Shown: positions 26,235-36,528 of the stretch, piece by piece | Position numbering within the stretch: the first letter of the stretch is position 1 | Layout of the letters: each line of letters begins with the position of its first letter | Source: JADKIH01 sp031367345 | GTDB taxonomy: Bacteria > Bacteroidota > Bacteroidia > AKYH767-A > 2013-40CM-41-45 | NCBI GenBank assembly: GCA_031367345.1 | Contig: JANLPR010000171.1 | Coordinates: 1-54,095 of the forward strand | Direction: 5' to 3' | Length of the DNA: 54,095 nucleotides | Program-made: the position numbers and the translations under genes | Notes under the pieces: model-generated | Database searches by the model: none | Seen by the model: only the letters and a program-made list of their open reading frames with translations | What the model was told of the DNA's origin: nothing

Positions 26235-26271
26235 TTCCGGTAATCGGGCAATCATTTAACACATTACAAAA

Positions 26272-26796
26272 ATGAAAAGAGAAGAAAAAGACGTAATCAT
26301 TGGAGAGATTACGGAACTCCTCAATAAATATCCAAACGTTTATATAGCTGATACGTCATCATTGACAGTAGCTAAGATCAACGATCTACGTCGACTTTGT
26401 TTTGCAAAAGACGTTAAAGTACTCGTTGCTAAAAATAAATTGATCCGTAAGGCAATGGAGAAAAAAGATGCAGCAGCTTTTGAAGATCTGTTTGCAGCTT
26501 TAAAAGGAACCAGTGCGCTTATGTTTTCTGAAACAGGAAACTTACCTGCAAAATTGATAAAAGATTTCCGTAAAAAAGCGGAAAAGCCTATACTCAAAGG
26601 AGCATATATCGACACTGCTGTTTTCTTAGGAGACAATCAGCTTGATATTCTTGCAAACATCAAATCTAAAAATGAGCTTGTCGGTGATATCATCGGTCTT
26701 CTTCAATCACCTGCTAAGAATGTTATTTCCGGACTTAAGTCGAGCGGAGGTAAATTGGCGGGTATCCTTAAAACATTATCTGAGCGTCCTGAATAA
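26272..26796 (+). CDS. rplJ: 50S ribosomal protein L10
   Basis: Stalk protein that carries L7/L12 dimers, 174 aa. The N-terminal rRNA-binding domain (VYIADTSSLTVAKINDLRR and the following KDVKVLVAKNKLIRKAME) and the helical C-terminus ending LAGILKTLSERPE are normal. Only 37 nt separate it from rplA, so the long L10-binding leader known in E. coli is absent at this site. Confidence 0.98.
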   Translation: MKREEKDVIIGEITELLNKYPNVYIADTSSLTVAKINDLRRLCFAKDVKVLVAKNKLIRKAMEKKDAAAFEDLFAALKGTSALMFSETGNLPAKLIKDFRKKAEKPILKGAYIDTAVFLGDNQLDILANIKSKNELVGDIIGLLQSPAKNVISGLKSSGGKLAGILKTLSERPE

Positions 26797-26883
26797 GGGC
26801 AAGCTGTTAATATTAAAAGTGCTTCCAACACAATTATCATTCAATCAAAAATCGTAAAAATTAACAATTAAAATTCTATAAAA

Positions 26884-27258
26884 ATGGCAGATTTAAAAGC
26901 ATTCGCAGATCAGTTAGTTAACCTAACAGTTAAAGAAGTGAACGAATTAGCAAAAATTCTTAAGGATGAGTACGGTATCGAACCTGCTGCTGCAGCTGTA
27001 GCTATAGCTGCACCAACAGCTGGTGGTGGAGATGCTGCTGCTGAGAAAACATCGTTTGATGTAATCCTAAAAGCACCGGGCGGAGCAAAATTGAACATCG
27101 TTAAACTTGTAAAAGAGATGACAGGATTAGGTCTTAAAGAAGCAAAAGATCTAGTTGATGGTGCTCCAAAAGCAGTTAAAGAAGGAGTTTCTAAAGAAGA
27201 AGCAAATTCAATTAAACAACAATTAGAAGAAGCAGGAGCTGAGGTTGAGGTTAAATAA
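26884..27258 (+). CDS. rplL: 50S ribosomal protein L7/L12
   Basis: Mobile stalk protein that recruits translation factors, 124 aa: N-terminal dimer domain, alanine-rich hinge (about residues 37-55) and the C-terminal factor-binding domain FDVILKAPGGAKLNIVKLVKE. A strong hairpin follows before rpoB. Confidence 0.98.
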   Translation: MADLKAFADQLVNLTVKEVNELAKILKDEYGIEPAAAAVAIAAPTAGGGDAAAEKTSFDVILKAPGGAKLNIVKLVKEMTGLGLKEAKDLVDGAPKAVKEGVSKEEANSIKQQLEEAGAEVEVK

Positions 27259-27284
27259 GGTATCGGCTCTTGACCGCTAATATT

Positions 27285-27332
27285 TATAGGCCTTTCCCGA
27301 CTAAAAATCGGGAAAGGTCTATATCCTTTTTT
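27285..27332 (+). terminator. Terminator/attenuator between rplL and rpoB
   Basis: A 16-bp stem (27285-27300 pairing with 27308-27323, one G-T wobble) with a 7-nt CTAAAAA loop is followed by a T-run ending at 27332. As in E. coli, this probably lowers but does not abolish read-through from rplL into rpoB. Confidence 0.8.
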
Positions 27333-27358
27333 AATAGGTGATTCTCCAGACGTGTTGA

Positions 27359-30300
27359 ATGCCATTAAAATTAACTTTAATTAAAAACCAAGCTCCCGTG
27401 TCTAACAATCTTATTCAAAATAAACGAATCAACTTTGCGACGATCCCCGTAACGATCGATTATCCTGATTTTTTGGATATACAGCTAAAGTCTTTCCAGG
27501 ATTTTTTCCAGCTTGAAACCACTTCCGACAACCGTCAAAAAGAAGGGTTGTACAAAGTTTTCAGTGAAAACTTCCCCATCACTGATTCAAGAAATAATTT
27601 CGTATTAGAATTTCTCGACTTCTTCATAGATCCCCCGAGATATTCAATCGAAGAATGTATCGAACGCGGTCTTACGCATAGTGTTCCACTTAAAGCTAAG
27701 TTGAAACTCTATTGTACAGATCCTGAACACGAAGACTTTGAAACCATCGTACAGGATGTGTACCTAGGTACTATTCCATACATGACTCCCAAAGGAACCT
27801 TCGTGATCAATGGTGCTGAGCGTGTTGTTGTTTCTCAACTTCACCGTTCTCCCGGAGTGTTCTTCGGTCAGAGCCGCCATGCTAACGGAACAAAATTATA
27901 TTCGGCTCGTGTAATTCCTTTCAAAGGATCATGGATCGAATTTGCAACCGATATCAATAATGTCATGTATGCGTACATCGACCGTAAGAAGAAATTCCCG
28001 GTGACGACGCTTTTGCGTGCTATCGGCTATCAAACGGATAAAGACATCCTAGAGATCTTCGGCTTGGCCGATGAATTCAAAGTGACGAAATCCGGAATAA
28101 AAAATGCTCTTAATCGCCGTCTTGCTGCACGTGTTTTGAAAACTTGGGTAGAAGATTTCGTTGATGAGGATACTGGTGAAGTAGTTTCAATCGAAAGAAA
28201 TGAAGTAATCATCGAACGTGAAACAATCGTTAATGAAAGCCACCTTGACCTTATCTTAGATTCAGGCGTTAAGTCAATCATCCTTCACAAAGAGGATGTG
28301 AATACGAATGATTATGCAATCATCTACAACACGCTTCAGAAGGATACTTCTAATTCTGAAAAAGAAGCTGTTGAACATATCTACCGTCAGCTTAGAAATG
28401 CTGAACCACCTGATGAAGAAACTGCTCGTGGAATTATCGACAAGTTGTTCTTCTCAGACAAGCGTTATGATTTAGGTGATGTAGGTCGTTACAGAATAAA
28501 TAAAAAATTAGGTTTAGAAATCGCCGATGATACGCGAGTTCTAACCAAAGCAGATATTATCGAGATCATCCGTCAGCTAATTCAGTTGATCAACTCAAAA
28601 GCTGAGGTAGATGATATCGATCACTTGTCAAACCGTCGTGTACGTACAGTAGGTGAGCAGTTGTATTCTCAATTTGGCGTTGGGCTTGCCCGTATGGCTC
28701 GTACTATTCGTGAGAGAATGAACGTTCGCGACAATGAAGTATTTACACCGGCCGATTTGATCAATGCGAAGACATTGTCTTCAGTTATTAATTCGTTTTT
28801 TGGAACAAATCAGTTATCACAATTCATGGATCAGACCAACCCACTTGCTGAGATTACTCACAAGCGTCGTTTGTCTGCCCTAGGACCAGGAGGTCTCTCT
28901 CGCGAAAGAGCAGGCTTTGAGGTACGTGACGTTCACTATACTCACTACGGTCGCTTGTGTACAATTGAAACTCCGGAAGGACCAAACATTGGTTTGATCT
29001 CGTCATTGTGTGTGTTTGCGAAAATCAATAATCTTGGATTTATTGAGACTCCATACCGTACAGTAGTGAATGGAAAAGTAGATGTAGAAAAGCCGGTTGT
29101 TTATTTAACAGCAGAAGAAGAAGATAATAAAGTAATTGCACAAGCGAATGCATTGCTCGATGAAAAAGGAAACTTCCTTGATGCAAAAGTAAAAGCTCGT
29201 GAATTAGGTGACTTCCCGGTTCTTGATCCGGTGAAAGTAAACTTGATGGACGTTGCTCCAAATCAAATTGCATCGATTGCAGCTTCTCTAATTCCTTTCC
29301 TTGAACATGATGATGCCAACCGTGCCTTGATGGGCTCGAACATGCAGCGTCAGGCTGTTCCACTTCTTCGTCCTCAAGCTCCTATTGTAGGAACAGGATT
29401 AGAAGGATTGGTTGCTCGTGATTCACGTGTATTGATCAATGCAGAAGGTGAAGGAGTAGTTGAATATGTAGATGCGTTAGAAATTACAATTCGTTATAGC
29501 CGTAAGGAAAGCGAAAAGTTAGTGAGCTTTGAAGACGATGTGAAAACATATCGTTTGATTAAATTCCAGAAAACGAATCAGAATACTTGTATCAACTTAA
29601 AGCCAATCGTAGTGAAAGGTCAGAAAGTGAAAAAAGGACAAGTATTATGTGAAGGATATGCAACTGAAGGAGGAGAGTTAGCTCTTGGTAGAAACTTACA
29701 AGTAGCATTCATGCCTTGGAAAGGAAACAACTTTGAGGATGCAATCGTGATTTCTGAAAGAGTTATTCGTGAAGATATCTTTACATCAATTCACGTGGAT
29801 GAATATTCACTTGAAGTAAGAGATACAAAACGAGGAATGGAAGAGCTTACAGCAGATATTCCTAACGTGAGTGAAGAAGCTACACGCGATCTAGATGAGA
29901 ACGGATTAATCCGTGTAGGAGCCGATGTAGTAGAAGGCGATATCCTTATCGGAAAGATCACTCCCAAAGGAGAAACAGATCCTTCTCCGGAAGAGAAACT
30001 TCTACGTGCGATCTTTGGTGATAAAGCAGGTGATGTAAAAGATGCGTCGTTGAAAGTTCCACCATCTGTTAAAGGTGTTGTAATCGACAAACGATTATTC
30101 TCTCGTTTAACGACCAAAGACAAAACTCAAAAAAGTGATGAGAAAATTCTGATCGACAAACTCGATAAAGAATACAATGCTGAGATTGCAGAGCTTAAAG
30201 AAAAATTGATCGATAAATTATTTGTGCTTGTAAGTGGTAAAACTTCTCAAGGTGTTACAGACATCTTCAAAGAAGTGATTATCCCTAAAGGTGCAAAATT

Positions 30301-31213
30301 TACTCAGAAAATGTTATCTGAGATAAATTACGATACCATCAATCCTGACAAGTGGACAACTGATAAAGATAAGAATGATCAGATAAAACAATTGCTCCAT
30401 AATTACGGAATTAAATTCAACGATATTTTCGGATTGTCGAAGCGAAATAAGTTTGCCTTGGCTGTTGGTGATGAATTACCAGCCGGTATTGTACAACTTG
30501 CAAAAGTTTACATCGCTAAGAAACGTAAATTGAAAGTAGGAGATAAGATGGCCGGTCGTCACGGTAATAAAGGAATCGTTGCGAAGATCGTTCGTGATGA
30601 GGATATGCCTTACCTAGAAGACGGAACTCCGGTTGATATCGTTCTTAATCCATTAGGTGTACCTTCTCGTATGAACCTTGGTCAGATCTATGAAACAATT
30701 TTAGGTTGGGCAGGATTGAAGTTAGGGTTGAAATTTTCAACACCGATCTTTGATGGTGCCTCTATAGAACAGATTGACGATTATGTGTCGAAGGCAGGCT
30801 TACCTAAGTTTGGAAGTACGTATTTATACGATGGTGGTACTGGAGATCGTTTCGATCAGCCGGCTACTGTAGGAGTTATTTATATGTTGAAACTTGGACA
30901 CATGGTGGATGACAAGATGCACGCACGTTCAATCGGACCATACTCACTCATTACTCAGCAGCCTCTTGGTGGTAAAGCACAATTTGGAGGTCAGCGATTT
31001 GGTGAGATGGAGGTTTGGGCACTTGAGGCGTTCGGAGCAGCTAACATCCTTCAGGAGATCCTTACTGTTAAATCAGATGACGTGATAGGTCGTGCAAAGA
31101 CCTATGAAGCAATTGTTAAAGGTGATAATCTTCCGGTACCGGGAATCCCTGAGTCGTTCAATGTGTTGTTGCACGAATTAAGAGGATTGTGTTTGAAGAT
31201 TACACTTGAATAA
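27359..31213 (+). CDS. rpoB: RNA polymerase beta subunit
   Basis: Catalytic core subunit of RNA polymerase, 1284 aa, within the normal length for Bacteroidota. The N-terminus carries PDFLDIQLKSFQDFF. The rifampicin region reads LSQFMDQTNPLAEITHKRR and then LSALGPGGLSRERAGFEV, with the sensitive-type D, H and S residues at the E. coli 516, 526 and 531 positions. The C-terminus includes QQPLGGKAQFGGQRFGEMEV. Start ATG 27359 is the only near ATG. It is 71 nt upstream of rpoC. Confidence 0.99.
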   Translation: MPLKLTLIKNQAPVSNNLIQNKRINFATIPVTIDYPDFLDIQLKSFQDFFQLETTSDNRQKEGLYKVFSENFPITDSRNNFVLEFLDFFIDPPRYSIEECIERGLTHSVPLKAKLKLYCTDPEHEDFETIVQDVYLGTIPYMTPKGTFVINGAERVVVSQLHRSPGVFFGQSRHANGTKLYSARVIPFKGSWIEFATDINNVMYAYIDRKKKFPVTTLLRAIGYQTDKDILEIFGLADEFKVTKSGIKNALNRRLAARVLKTWVEDFVDEDTGEVVSIERNEVIIERETIVNESHLDLILDSGVKSIILHKEDVNTNDYAIIYNTLQKDTSNSEKEAVEHIYRQLRNAEPPDEETARGIIDKLFFSDKRYDLGDVGRYRINKKLGLEIADDTRVLTKADIIEIIRQLIQLINSKAEVDDIDHLSNRRVRTVGEQLYSQFGVGLARMARTIRERMNVRDNEVFTPADLINAKTLSSVINSFFGTNQLSQFMDQTNPLAEITHKRRLSALGPGGLSRERAGFEVRDVHYTHYGRLCTIETPEGPNIGLISSLCVFAKINNLGFIETPYRTVVNGKVDVEKPVVYLTAEEEDNKVIAQANALLDEKGNFLDAKVKARELGDFPVLDPVKVNLMDVAPNQIASIAASLIPFLEHDDANRALMGSNMQRQAVPLLRPQAPIVGTGLEGLVARDSRVLINAEGEGVVEYVDALEITIRYSRKESEKLVSFEDDVKTYRLIKFQKTNQNTCINLKPIVVKGQKVKKGQVLCEGYATEGGELALGRNLQVAFMPWKGNNFEDAIVISERVIREDIFTSIHVDEYSLEVRDTKRGMEELTADIPNVSEEATRDLDENGLIRVGADVVEGDILIGKITPKGETDPSPEEKLLRAIFGDKAGDVKDASLKVPPSVKGVVIDKRLFSRLTTKDKTQKSDEKILIDKLDKEYNAEIAELKEKLIDKLFVLVSGKTSQGVTDIFKEVIIPKGAKFTQKMLSEINYDTINPDKWTTDKDKNDQIKQLLHNYGIKFNDIFGLSKRNKFALAVGDELPAGIVQLAKVYIAKKRKLKVGDKMAGRHGNKGIVAKIVRDEDMPYLEDGTPVDIVLNPLGVPSRMNLGQIYETILGWAGLKLGLKFSTPIFDGASIEQIDDYVSKAGLPKFGSTYLYDGGTGDRFDQPATVGVIYMLKLGHMVDDKMHARSIGPYSLITQQPLGGKAQFGGQRFGEMEVWALEAFGAANILQEILTVKSDDVIGRAKTYEAIVKGDNLPVPGIPESFNVLLHELRGLCLKITLE

Positions 31214-31283
31214 GGTTGAATGTAAATAGTGCTGAACTACAGTTCATTTATTATTCGAATCATCAACCAAAAAATTAACTCAG

Positions 31284-34200
31284 ATGGCAAACAGAAAAGA
31301 AATAAAAATTAAATCAAACTTCAGTAAGATCATCATCAGCCTTTCTTCTCCGGAAAATATCCTGGAGCAATCGAGTGGTGAAGTTCTTAAACCGGAGACT
31401 ATAAATTACCGTACATATAAACCAGAGCGCGACGGATTATTCTGTGAGCGTATTTTCGGACCGGTAAAAGATTGGGAGTGTCATTGCGGTAAATACAAGC
31501 GGATCCGTTACAAAGGAATTGTTTGTGACCGTTGTGGTGTTGAAGTAACAGAGAAGAAAGTTCGTCGTGAGCGTATGGGTCACATTACCCTTACTGTTCC
31601 GGTGGCACATATCTGGTATTTCCGTTCGTTACCGAATAAAATTGGTTACTTATTAGGCCTTCCTACAAAGAAGCTTGATATGATCATCTACTATGAAAGA
31701 TATGTAGTTATCCAAGCAGGTATTAAATCTGCAGAAGGAATTAACTATCTAGATTTCTTAACGGAAGATGAGTACTTAACGATTCTTGAAAACTTACCAA
31801 AAGACAATCAGCATTTGGATGAAAAAGATCCAAATCGTTTCATCGCCAAAATGGGTGCTGAAGCATTGTATGATTTACTAGGTCGGTTGAACTTAGATGA
31901 GTTGTCATACAATTTACGTCATCAAGCAAGTAATGAAACATCACAGCAGCGTAAGAACGAAGCATTAAAACGTTTGAATGTTGTAGAAGCATTCCGTTCT
32001 GCTGTTGAACATATTGAAAATCGTCCTGAATGGATGATCGTAAAAGTAGTTCCGGTTATTCCACCTGAATTGCGTCCACTCGTTCCTTTAGATGGAGGTC
32101 GTTTTGCAACGTCCGATTTAAATGATCTATACCGCCGTGTAATTATTCGTAACAATCGTTTGAAACGATTATTAGAAATTAAAGCACCGGATGTGATTTT
32201 GCGTAATGAAAAGCGAATGCTTCAAGAAGCAGTCGATTCATTATTCGATAACTCAAGAAAAGTAAATGCAGTGAAGACTGAATCGAATCGTGCGTTGAAA
32301 TCTCTTTCAGATTCATTGAAAGGAAAGCAAGGACGTTTCCGTCAGAACTTATTGGGTAAGCGTGTCGATTATTCTGCACGTTCAGTAATTGTTGTTGGAC
32401 CAGAGTTGAAGCTTCACGAATGTGGACTTCCAAAAGATATGGCAGCTGAATTATTCAAACCATTTATCATTCGTAAAATGATAGAGCGTGGTGTGGTTAA
32501 GACGGTGAAGTCGGCAAAGAAAATTGTTGATAGAAAAGATCCGTTGGTTTGGGATATCTTGGAGAATGTATTAAAAGGACATCCTGTTCTTTTGAATCGT
32601 GCCCCAACACTTCACAGACTCGGTATTCAAGCTTTTCAACCAAAACTTATTGAAGGAAAAGCAATTCAATTGCATCCATTAGTTTGTACTGCCTTCAACG
32701 CCGATTTCGACGGTGATCAAATGGCTGTTCACGTTCCATTAGGAAATGCAGCTATTCTTGAAGCACAGATGTTGATGCTTGCATCTCATAACATTCTTAA
32801 CCCTGCCAATGGGGCGCCGGTTACGGTTCCATCACAGGACATGGTACTTGGTCTTTACTACATTACAAAAGAGCGTAAGACTGATGAGAACAGGATAGTA
32901 AAAGGTGAGGGAATGAAATTCTATTCCCCGGAAGAAGTGATCATAGCACACAACGAAGGTCGTTGCGAATTGCATGCAGCAATCGAAGTACGTGTGAAGT
33001 TATGGACACCAACCGGCTATGAAAATAAAATGATCAAGACTACTGTTGGTCGTATTTTGTTTAACCAGGTTGTACCTGAGGAAGCAGGATATATCAACGC
33101 ATTACTTACTAAGAAAGCACTTCGTGATATTATTGGTGATGTATTGAAAAATTGTGGTGTTGCAAAAACAGCAAAGTTCCTTGATGATATCAAAGATCTT
33201 GGATTTAAAATGGCCTTCAAAGGAGCGTTATCGTTCAACTTGGAAGACGTTAAGATTCCTGATATTAAAAATGAACTTGTAGCAAAAGCGAATGCTGAAG
33301 TGGAAGAAGTATTGGGTAATTACAATATGGGATTCATCACTTACAACGAGCGTTACAATCAAATCATCGATATCTGGACAAGAACAAGTTCACGTATCAC
33401 TGAAACATTGATGAAGCAATTATCTACAGACAAGCAAGGATTCAATTCAATCTTTATGATGCTTGACTCCGGAGCTCGTGGGTCTAAAGAACAGATTCGT
33501 CAGTTAGGTGGAATGCGTGGATTGATGGCCAAACCTCAGAAGAGTGGGTCTTCGGGCGGTGAGATCATCGAGAACCCGATCTTATCAAACTTTAAAGAAG
33601 GTCTTTCTATCCTTGAGTATTTCATTTCAACTCACGGTGCCCGTAAAGGTCTTGCCGATACTGCCCTTAAGACGGCCGATGCCGGTTACCTTACTCGTCG
33701 TTTAGTAGATGTTGCACAAGATGTAATCATTACTGATGAAGATTGTGGTACGTTGAGAGGATTAGCGGAAACTGCCCTTAAGAATAATGAAGATGTTGTA
33801 GAATCGTTATATGACAGAATTTTAGGTCGTGTATCACTTCATAATATTTTCCACCCGCTTACAAATGAAATAATTGTTGAAAGTGGACAAGAGATAACAG
33901 AACATACTGCTACGATCATTGAAGAGTCTCCTATCGAAACGGTAGAAATTCGTTCAGTGTTAACATGTGAATCTGTAAGAGGAGTGTGTGCTAAATGTTA
34001 TGGAAGAAATCTTGCTTCCGGAAGCATGGTTCAAAAAGGTGAGGCTGTAGGAGTAATTGCCGCTCAATCTATTGGAGAGCCGGGAACACAGTTAACACTT
34101 CGTACTTTCCACGTCGGTGGTGTTGCCCAAAAAGGTGCATCTGAATCTGAATTGAAAGCGAAGTATCCGGGACGTATTGAAATGGAAGAAATAAAAACGG

Positions 34201-35573
34201 TAACTCACAAGGATGCAAATAATAAATCGAATGAAGTCGTAATTGGACGTTCAGGAGAATTCCGTATTCTTGATCCAAACACAGGAATTGTGTTGATGAC
34301 AGCTAACATTCCTTATGGAGCCAAACTTTTTGCTAAGAATAAAGCAATGGTAGAAAAAGGTGATGTGATTTGTGATTGGGATCCGTTCAACGCGGTAATC
34401 CTTTCTGAGTTTGCCGGTAAAGTTGATTTCGAAGCTATCGAAGAAGGTATCACGTTCCGTGAAGAGTCTGATGAGCAAACTGGTTACAAAGAGAAAGTAA
34501 TTATTGAAACTCGTGACAAGACTAAGAATCCGGTAATCAGAATTCTTGACGATAAGAAAGAAGTGATAAGAGCGTACAACATTCCTGTTGGAGCTCACAT
34601 CATGGTGAATAAAGGACAGAAATTACAATCAGGAGATATCCTTGTAAAGATACCTCGTACAACAGGAAAATCAGGTGATATCACCGGTGGTCTTCCTCGT
34701 GTTACCGAGTTGTTTGAAGCACGTAATCCAAGTAATCCTGCAGTAGTATCTGAGATCGACGGAATCGTTTCTTATGGTGGAATTAAACGTGGTAATCGTG
34801 AGGTAATCATTACTTCAAGAGATGGAGAAGTTAAAAAATACCTTGTTCCTCTTTCTAAGCATATCTTAGTTCAGGACAATGACTTTATAAAAGCCGGTCA
34901 TCCATTATCCGATGGAGCGATTACTCCAAGTGATATTCTTTCAATCAAAGGACCAAGTATGGTACAAGAGTATCTTGTAAATGAGGTTCAGGAAGTTTAT
35001 CGTTTACAAGGTGTGAAGATCAACGATAAGCATTTCGAGGTGATTGTTCGCCAAATGATGCGTAAGGTTGTTATCGAAGATCCGGGTGATACGATGTTCC
35101 TTGAAAGAGAATTCGTAGACCGTATCGACTTTATTAAAGATAACGATGAGATCATGGATAAGGTAGTGATCTTAGACAATGGCGATTCAGAAATGAAAGC
35201 CGGTCAGATTATATCTCTCCGTAAATTACGTGAAGAGAACTCAATTCTTAAACGTAAGGATCTTAAACCGATAGAAGCAAGAGATGCAATACCTGCAACA
35301 TCTTCTCCTGTGCTTCAAGGAATCACGCAAGCTTCGTTACACACAAAGAGCTGGATCTCGGCTGCATCATTCCAGGAAACAACGAAAGTGTTGAATGAGG
35401 CTGCTGTAAATGGTAAGATCGATGATCTACTTGGCTTGAAAGAGAACGTTATTGTTGGTCATTTGATCCCTGCCGGTACCGGTTTGAGAGAGTATGATCG
35501 CTTGATCGTTGGTTCGAAAGAAGAGTATGATCTTTTGATGGCTTCAAAACAAGAAGAAATGACAGAACATTGA
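31284..35573 (+). CDS. rpoC: RNA polymerase beta' subunit
   Basis: Catalytic subunit of RNA polymerase, 1429 aa. The N-terminal zinc site is present (CHCGKYKRIRYKG with CDRCGVEV), the Mg-binding NADFDGDQMAVHVP is intact, and the second zinc-binding region (residues about 890-910) reads CESVRGVCAKCYGRNLASG. The C-terminal sequence LQGITQASLHTKSWISAASF is typical. A terminator closes the operon at 35596-35626. Confidence 0.99.
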   Translation: MANRKEIKIKSNFSKIIISLSSPENILEQSSGEVLKPETINYRTYKPERDGLFCERIFGPVKDWECHCGKYKRIRYKGIVCDRCGVEVTEKKVRRERMGHITLTVPVAHIWYFRSLPNKIGYLLGLPTKKLDMIIYYERYVVIQAGIKSAEGINYLDFLTEDEYLTILENLPKDNQHLDEKDPNRFIAKMGAEALYDLLGRLNLDELSYNLRHQASNETSQQRKNEALKRLNVVEAFRSAVEHIENRPEWMIVKVVPVIPPELRPLVPLDGGRFATSDLNDLYRRVIIRNNRLKRLLEIKAPDVILRNEKRMLQEAVDSLFDNSRKVNAVKTESNRALKSLSDSLKGKQGRFRQNLLGKRVDYSARSVIVVGPELKLHECGLPKDMAAELFKPFIIRKMIERGVVKTVKSAKKIVDRKDPLVWDILENVLKGHPVLLNRAPTLHRLGIQAFQPKLIEGKAIQLHPLVCTAFNADFDGDQMAVHVPLGNAAILEAQMLMLASHNILNPANGAPVTVPSQDMVLGLYYITKERKTDENRIVKGEGMKFYSPEEVIIAHNEGRCELHAAIEVRVKLWTPTGYENKMIKTTVGRILFNQVVPEEAGYINALLTKKALRDIIGDVLKNCGVAKTAKFLDDIKDLGFKMAFKGALSFNLEDVKIPDIKNELVAKANAEVEEVLGNYNMGFITYNERYNQIIDIWTRTSSRITETLMKQLSTDKQGFNSIFMMLDSGARGSKEQIRQLGGMRGLMAKPQKSGSSGGEIIENPILSNFKEGLSILEYFISTHGARKGLADTALKTADAGYLTRRLVDVAQDVIITDEDCGTLRGLAETALKNNEDVVESLYDRILGRVSLHNIFHPLTNEIIVESGQEITEHTATIIEESPIETVEIRSVLTCESVRGVCAKCYGRNLASGSMVQKGEAVGVIAAQSIGEPGTQLTLRTFHVGGVAQKGASESELKAKYPGRIEMEEIKTVTHKDANNKSNEVVIGRSGEFRILDPNTGIVLMTANIPYGAKLFAKNKAMVEKGDVICDWDPFNAVILSEFAGKVDFEAIEEGITFREESDEQTGYKEKVIIETRDKTKNPVIRILDDKKEVIRAYNIPVGAHIMVNKGQKLQSGDILVKIPRTTGKSGDITGGLPRVTELFEARNPSNPAVVSEIDGIVSYGGIKRGNREVIITSRDGEVKKYLVPLSKHILVQDNDFIKAGHPLSDGAITPSDILSIKGPSMVQEYLVNEVQEVYRLQGVKINDKHFEVIVRQMMRKVVIEDPGDTMFLEREFVDRIDFIKDNDEIMDKVVILDNGDSEMKAGQIISLRKLREENSILKRKDLKPIEARDAIPATSSPVLQGITQASLHTKSWISAASFQETTKVLNEAAVNGKIDDLLGLKENVIVGHLIPAGTGLREYDRLIVGSKEEYDLLMASKQEEMTEH

Positions 35574-35595
35574 TTTGTTCGTTCGTGTAAATATT

Positions 35596-35626
35596 AAATC
35601 CGCCTCACAAGGGCGGATTTTTTTTA
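35596..35626 (+). terminator. Terminator after rpoC
   Basis: AAATCCGCC pairs with GGCGGATTT around TCACAAG, followed by a T-run. It ends the rpl-rpoBC transcript. Confidence 0.9.
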
Positions 35627-35686
35627 TTAATAGCACTTTTGTTGACTGAAAAATTGCTTAATTTGTACTATAAATAAATGATCGTC

Positions 35687-35998
35687 ATGGATGAAAATCA
35701 AAACCAGAATCAACTGAACATTGAGTTGACTGAAGAAATTGCAGATGGTATCTACTCAAACTTAGCTATCATCACACATAGTACTAGCGAATTTGTAATC
35801 GATTTTGTAAAGGTTATGCCAGGGGTTCCCAAGGCAAAAGTAAAATCAAGAATCTTACTTACACCACAACATGCAAAACGTCTTATGTCTGCCTTACAAG
35901 AAAATATTTTAAAATACGAGGCAATTCATGGTACGATAAAACAAACTGAATCGATAGGCATGCCGATGAATTTTGGCGGGCCAACAGCACAAGCTTAG
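35687..35998 (+). CDS. DUF3467-domain protein
   Basis: A 103-aa protein of the DUF3467 family (about 100 aa, common in Bacteroidota), with conserved IADGIYSNLAIITHSTSEFVIDFV, KVKSRILLTPQHAKRLMSAL and ENILKYEAIHGTI. Function unknown. The ATG at 35687 (MDENQ) is chosen; another in-frame ATG lies at 35678. A terminator follows at 36007. Confidence 0.85.
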   Translation: MDENQNQNQLNIELTEEIADGIYSNLAIITHSTSEFVIDFVKVMPGVPKAKVKSRILLTPQHAKRLMSALQENILKYEAIHGTIKQTESIGMPMNFGGPTAQA

Positions 35999-36006
35999 TT
36001 AAACTG

Positions 36007-36036
36007 AAAGGGGTAAGGAAACTTACTCCTTTTTTT
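36007..36036 (+). terminator. Terminator after the DUF3467 gene
   Basis: An 11-bp stem, AAAGGGGTAAG with CTTACTCCTTT (one G-T), closes over a GAAA tetraloop and continues into seven T. Confidence 0.9.
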
Positions 36037-36078
36037 ATACTTAATTTGATTTGAATTTAAAAGAGAAGTAGGGGGGGG

Positions 36079-36363
36079 TTAAAAAACTTTTAAGATCATT
36101 CTAACAAGATCGGCCTCACAAGCATTTTTAGGTTTCTCCGTATAAATCTGAGCAACGTTTACACATGAAATATTTTCTTCGTTAGTAGGTTTGATCTTTA
36201 CCTCAAAAAAGAATTTACGAAAGAAAAAACTGTCTTTTCGAAAAATTAGACTTAGCTCCTCAGGGTCAGAAAAGACCACACGAAAACCCTTTTTTTCGGC
36301 CTCTAAAGTCGATAGAATACGATGTACTTTCCGCGCAGGATAGTACAAATATGTTTGTTCCAT
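36079..36363 (-). CDS. Hypothetical protein, 94 aa
   Basis: A 94-aa reading frame with an amino-acid composition and codon usage like its neighbours. It starts MEQTYLYYPARKVHRIL and contains FRVVFSDPEELSLIFRKDSFFFRKFFFE. I recognise no family. The ATG at 36363 is preferred over an upstream in-frame TTG at 36402. An eight-G tract (36071-36078) directly follows the stop codon, on the opposite strand a C8. The DUF3467 gene is convergent. Confidence 0.55.
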   Translation of the reverse strand: MEQTYLYYPARKVHRILSTLEAEKKGFRVVFSDPEELSLIFRKDSFFFRKFFFEVKIKPTNEENISCVNVAQIYTEKPKNACEADLVRMILKVF

Positions 36364-36528
36364 TGAATCAGCAGTAGATTGATTTGTTTGAAAAAACTGC
36401 AATCAGATACAATGATAAGAGGAAAAATTGAATATTTGAACGATACTAAAAAATTATTCATAACTCCTCCTTAAATCGAAGGCTCTCTATTTTGGAATCA
36501 TGGAATTTTCATTTGAAAGCCAAGAGTA

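Noticed and set aside
35639..35665. Promoter for the DUF3467 gene (TTG, 16 nt, TTAATTTG)
   Set aside because: Spacing is one below the accepted 17-23 and the -7 box has one mismatch in the key TA; too weak to list.
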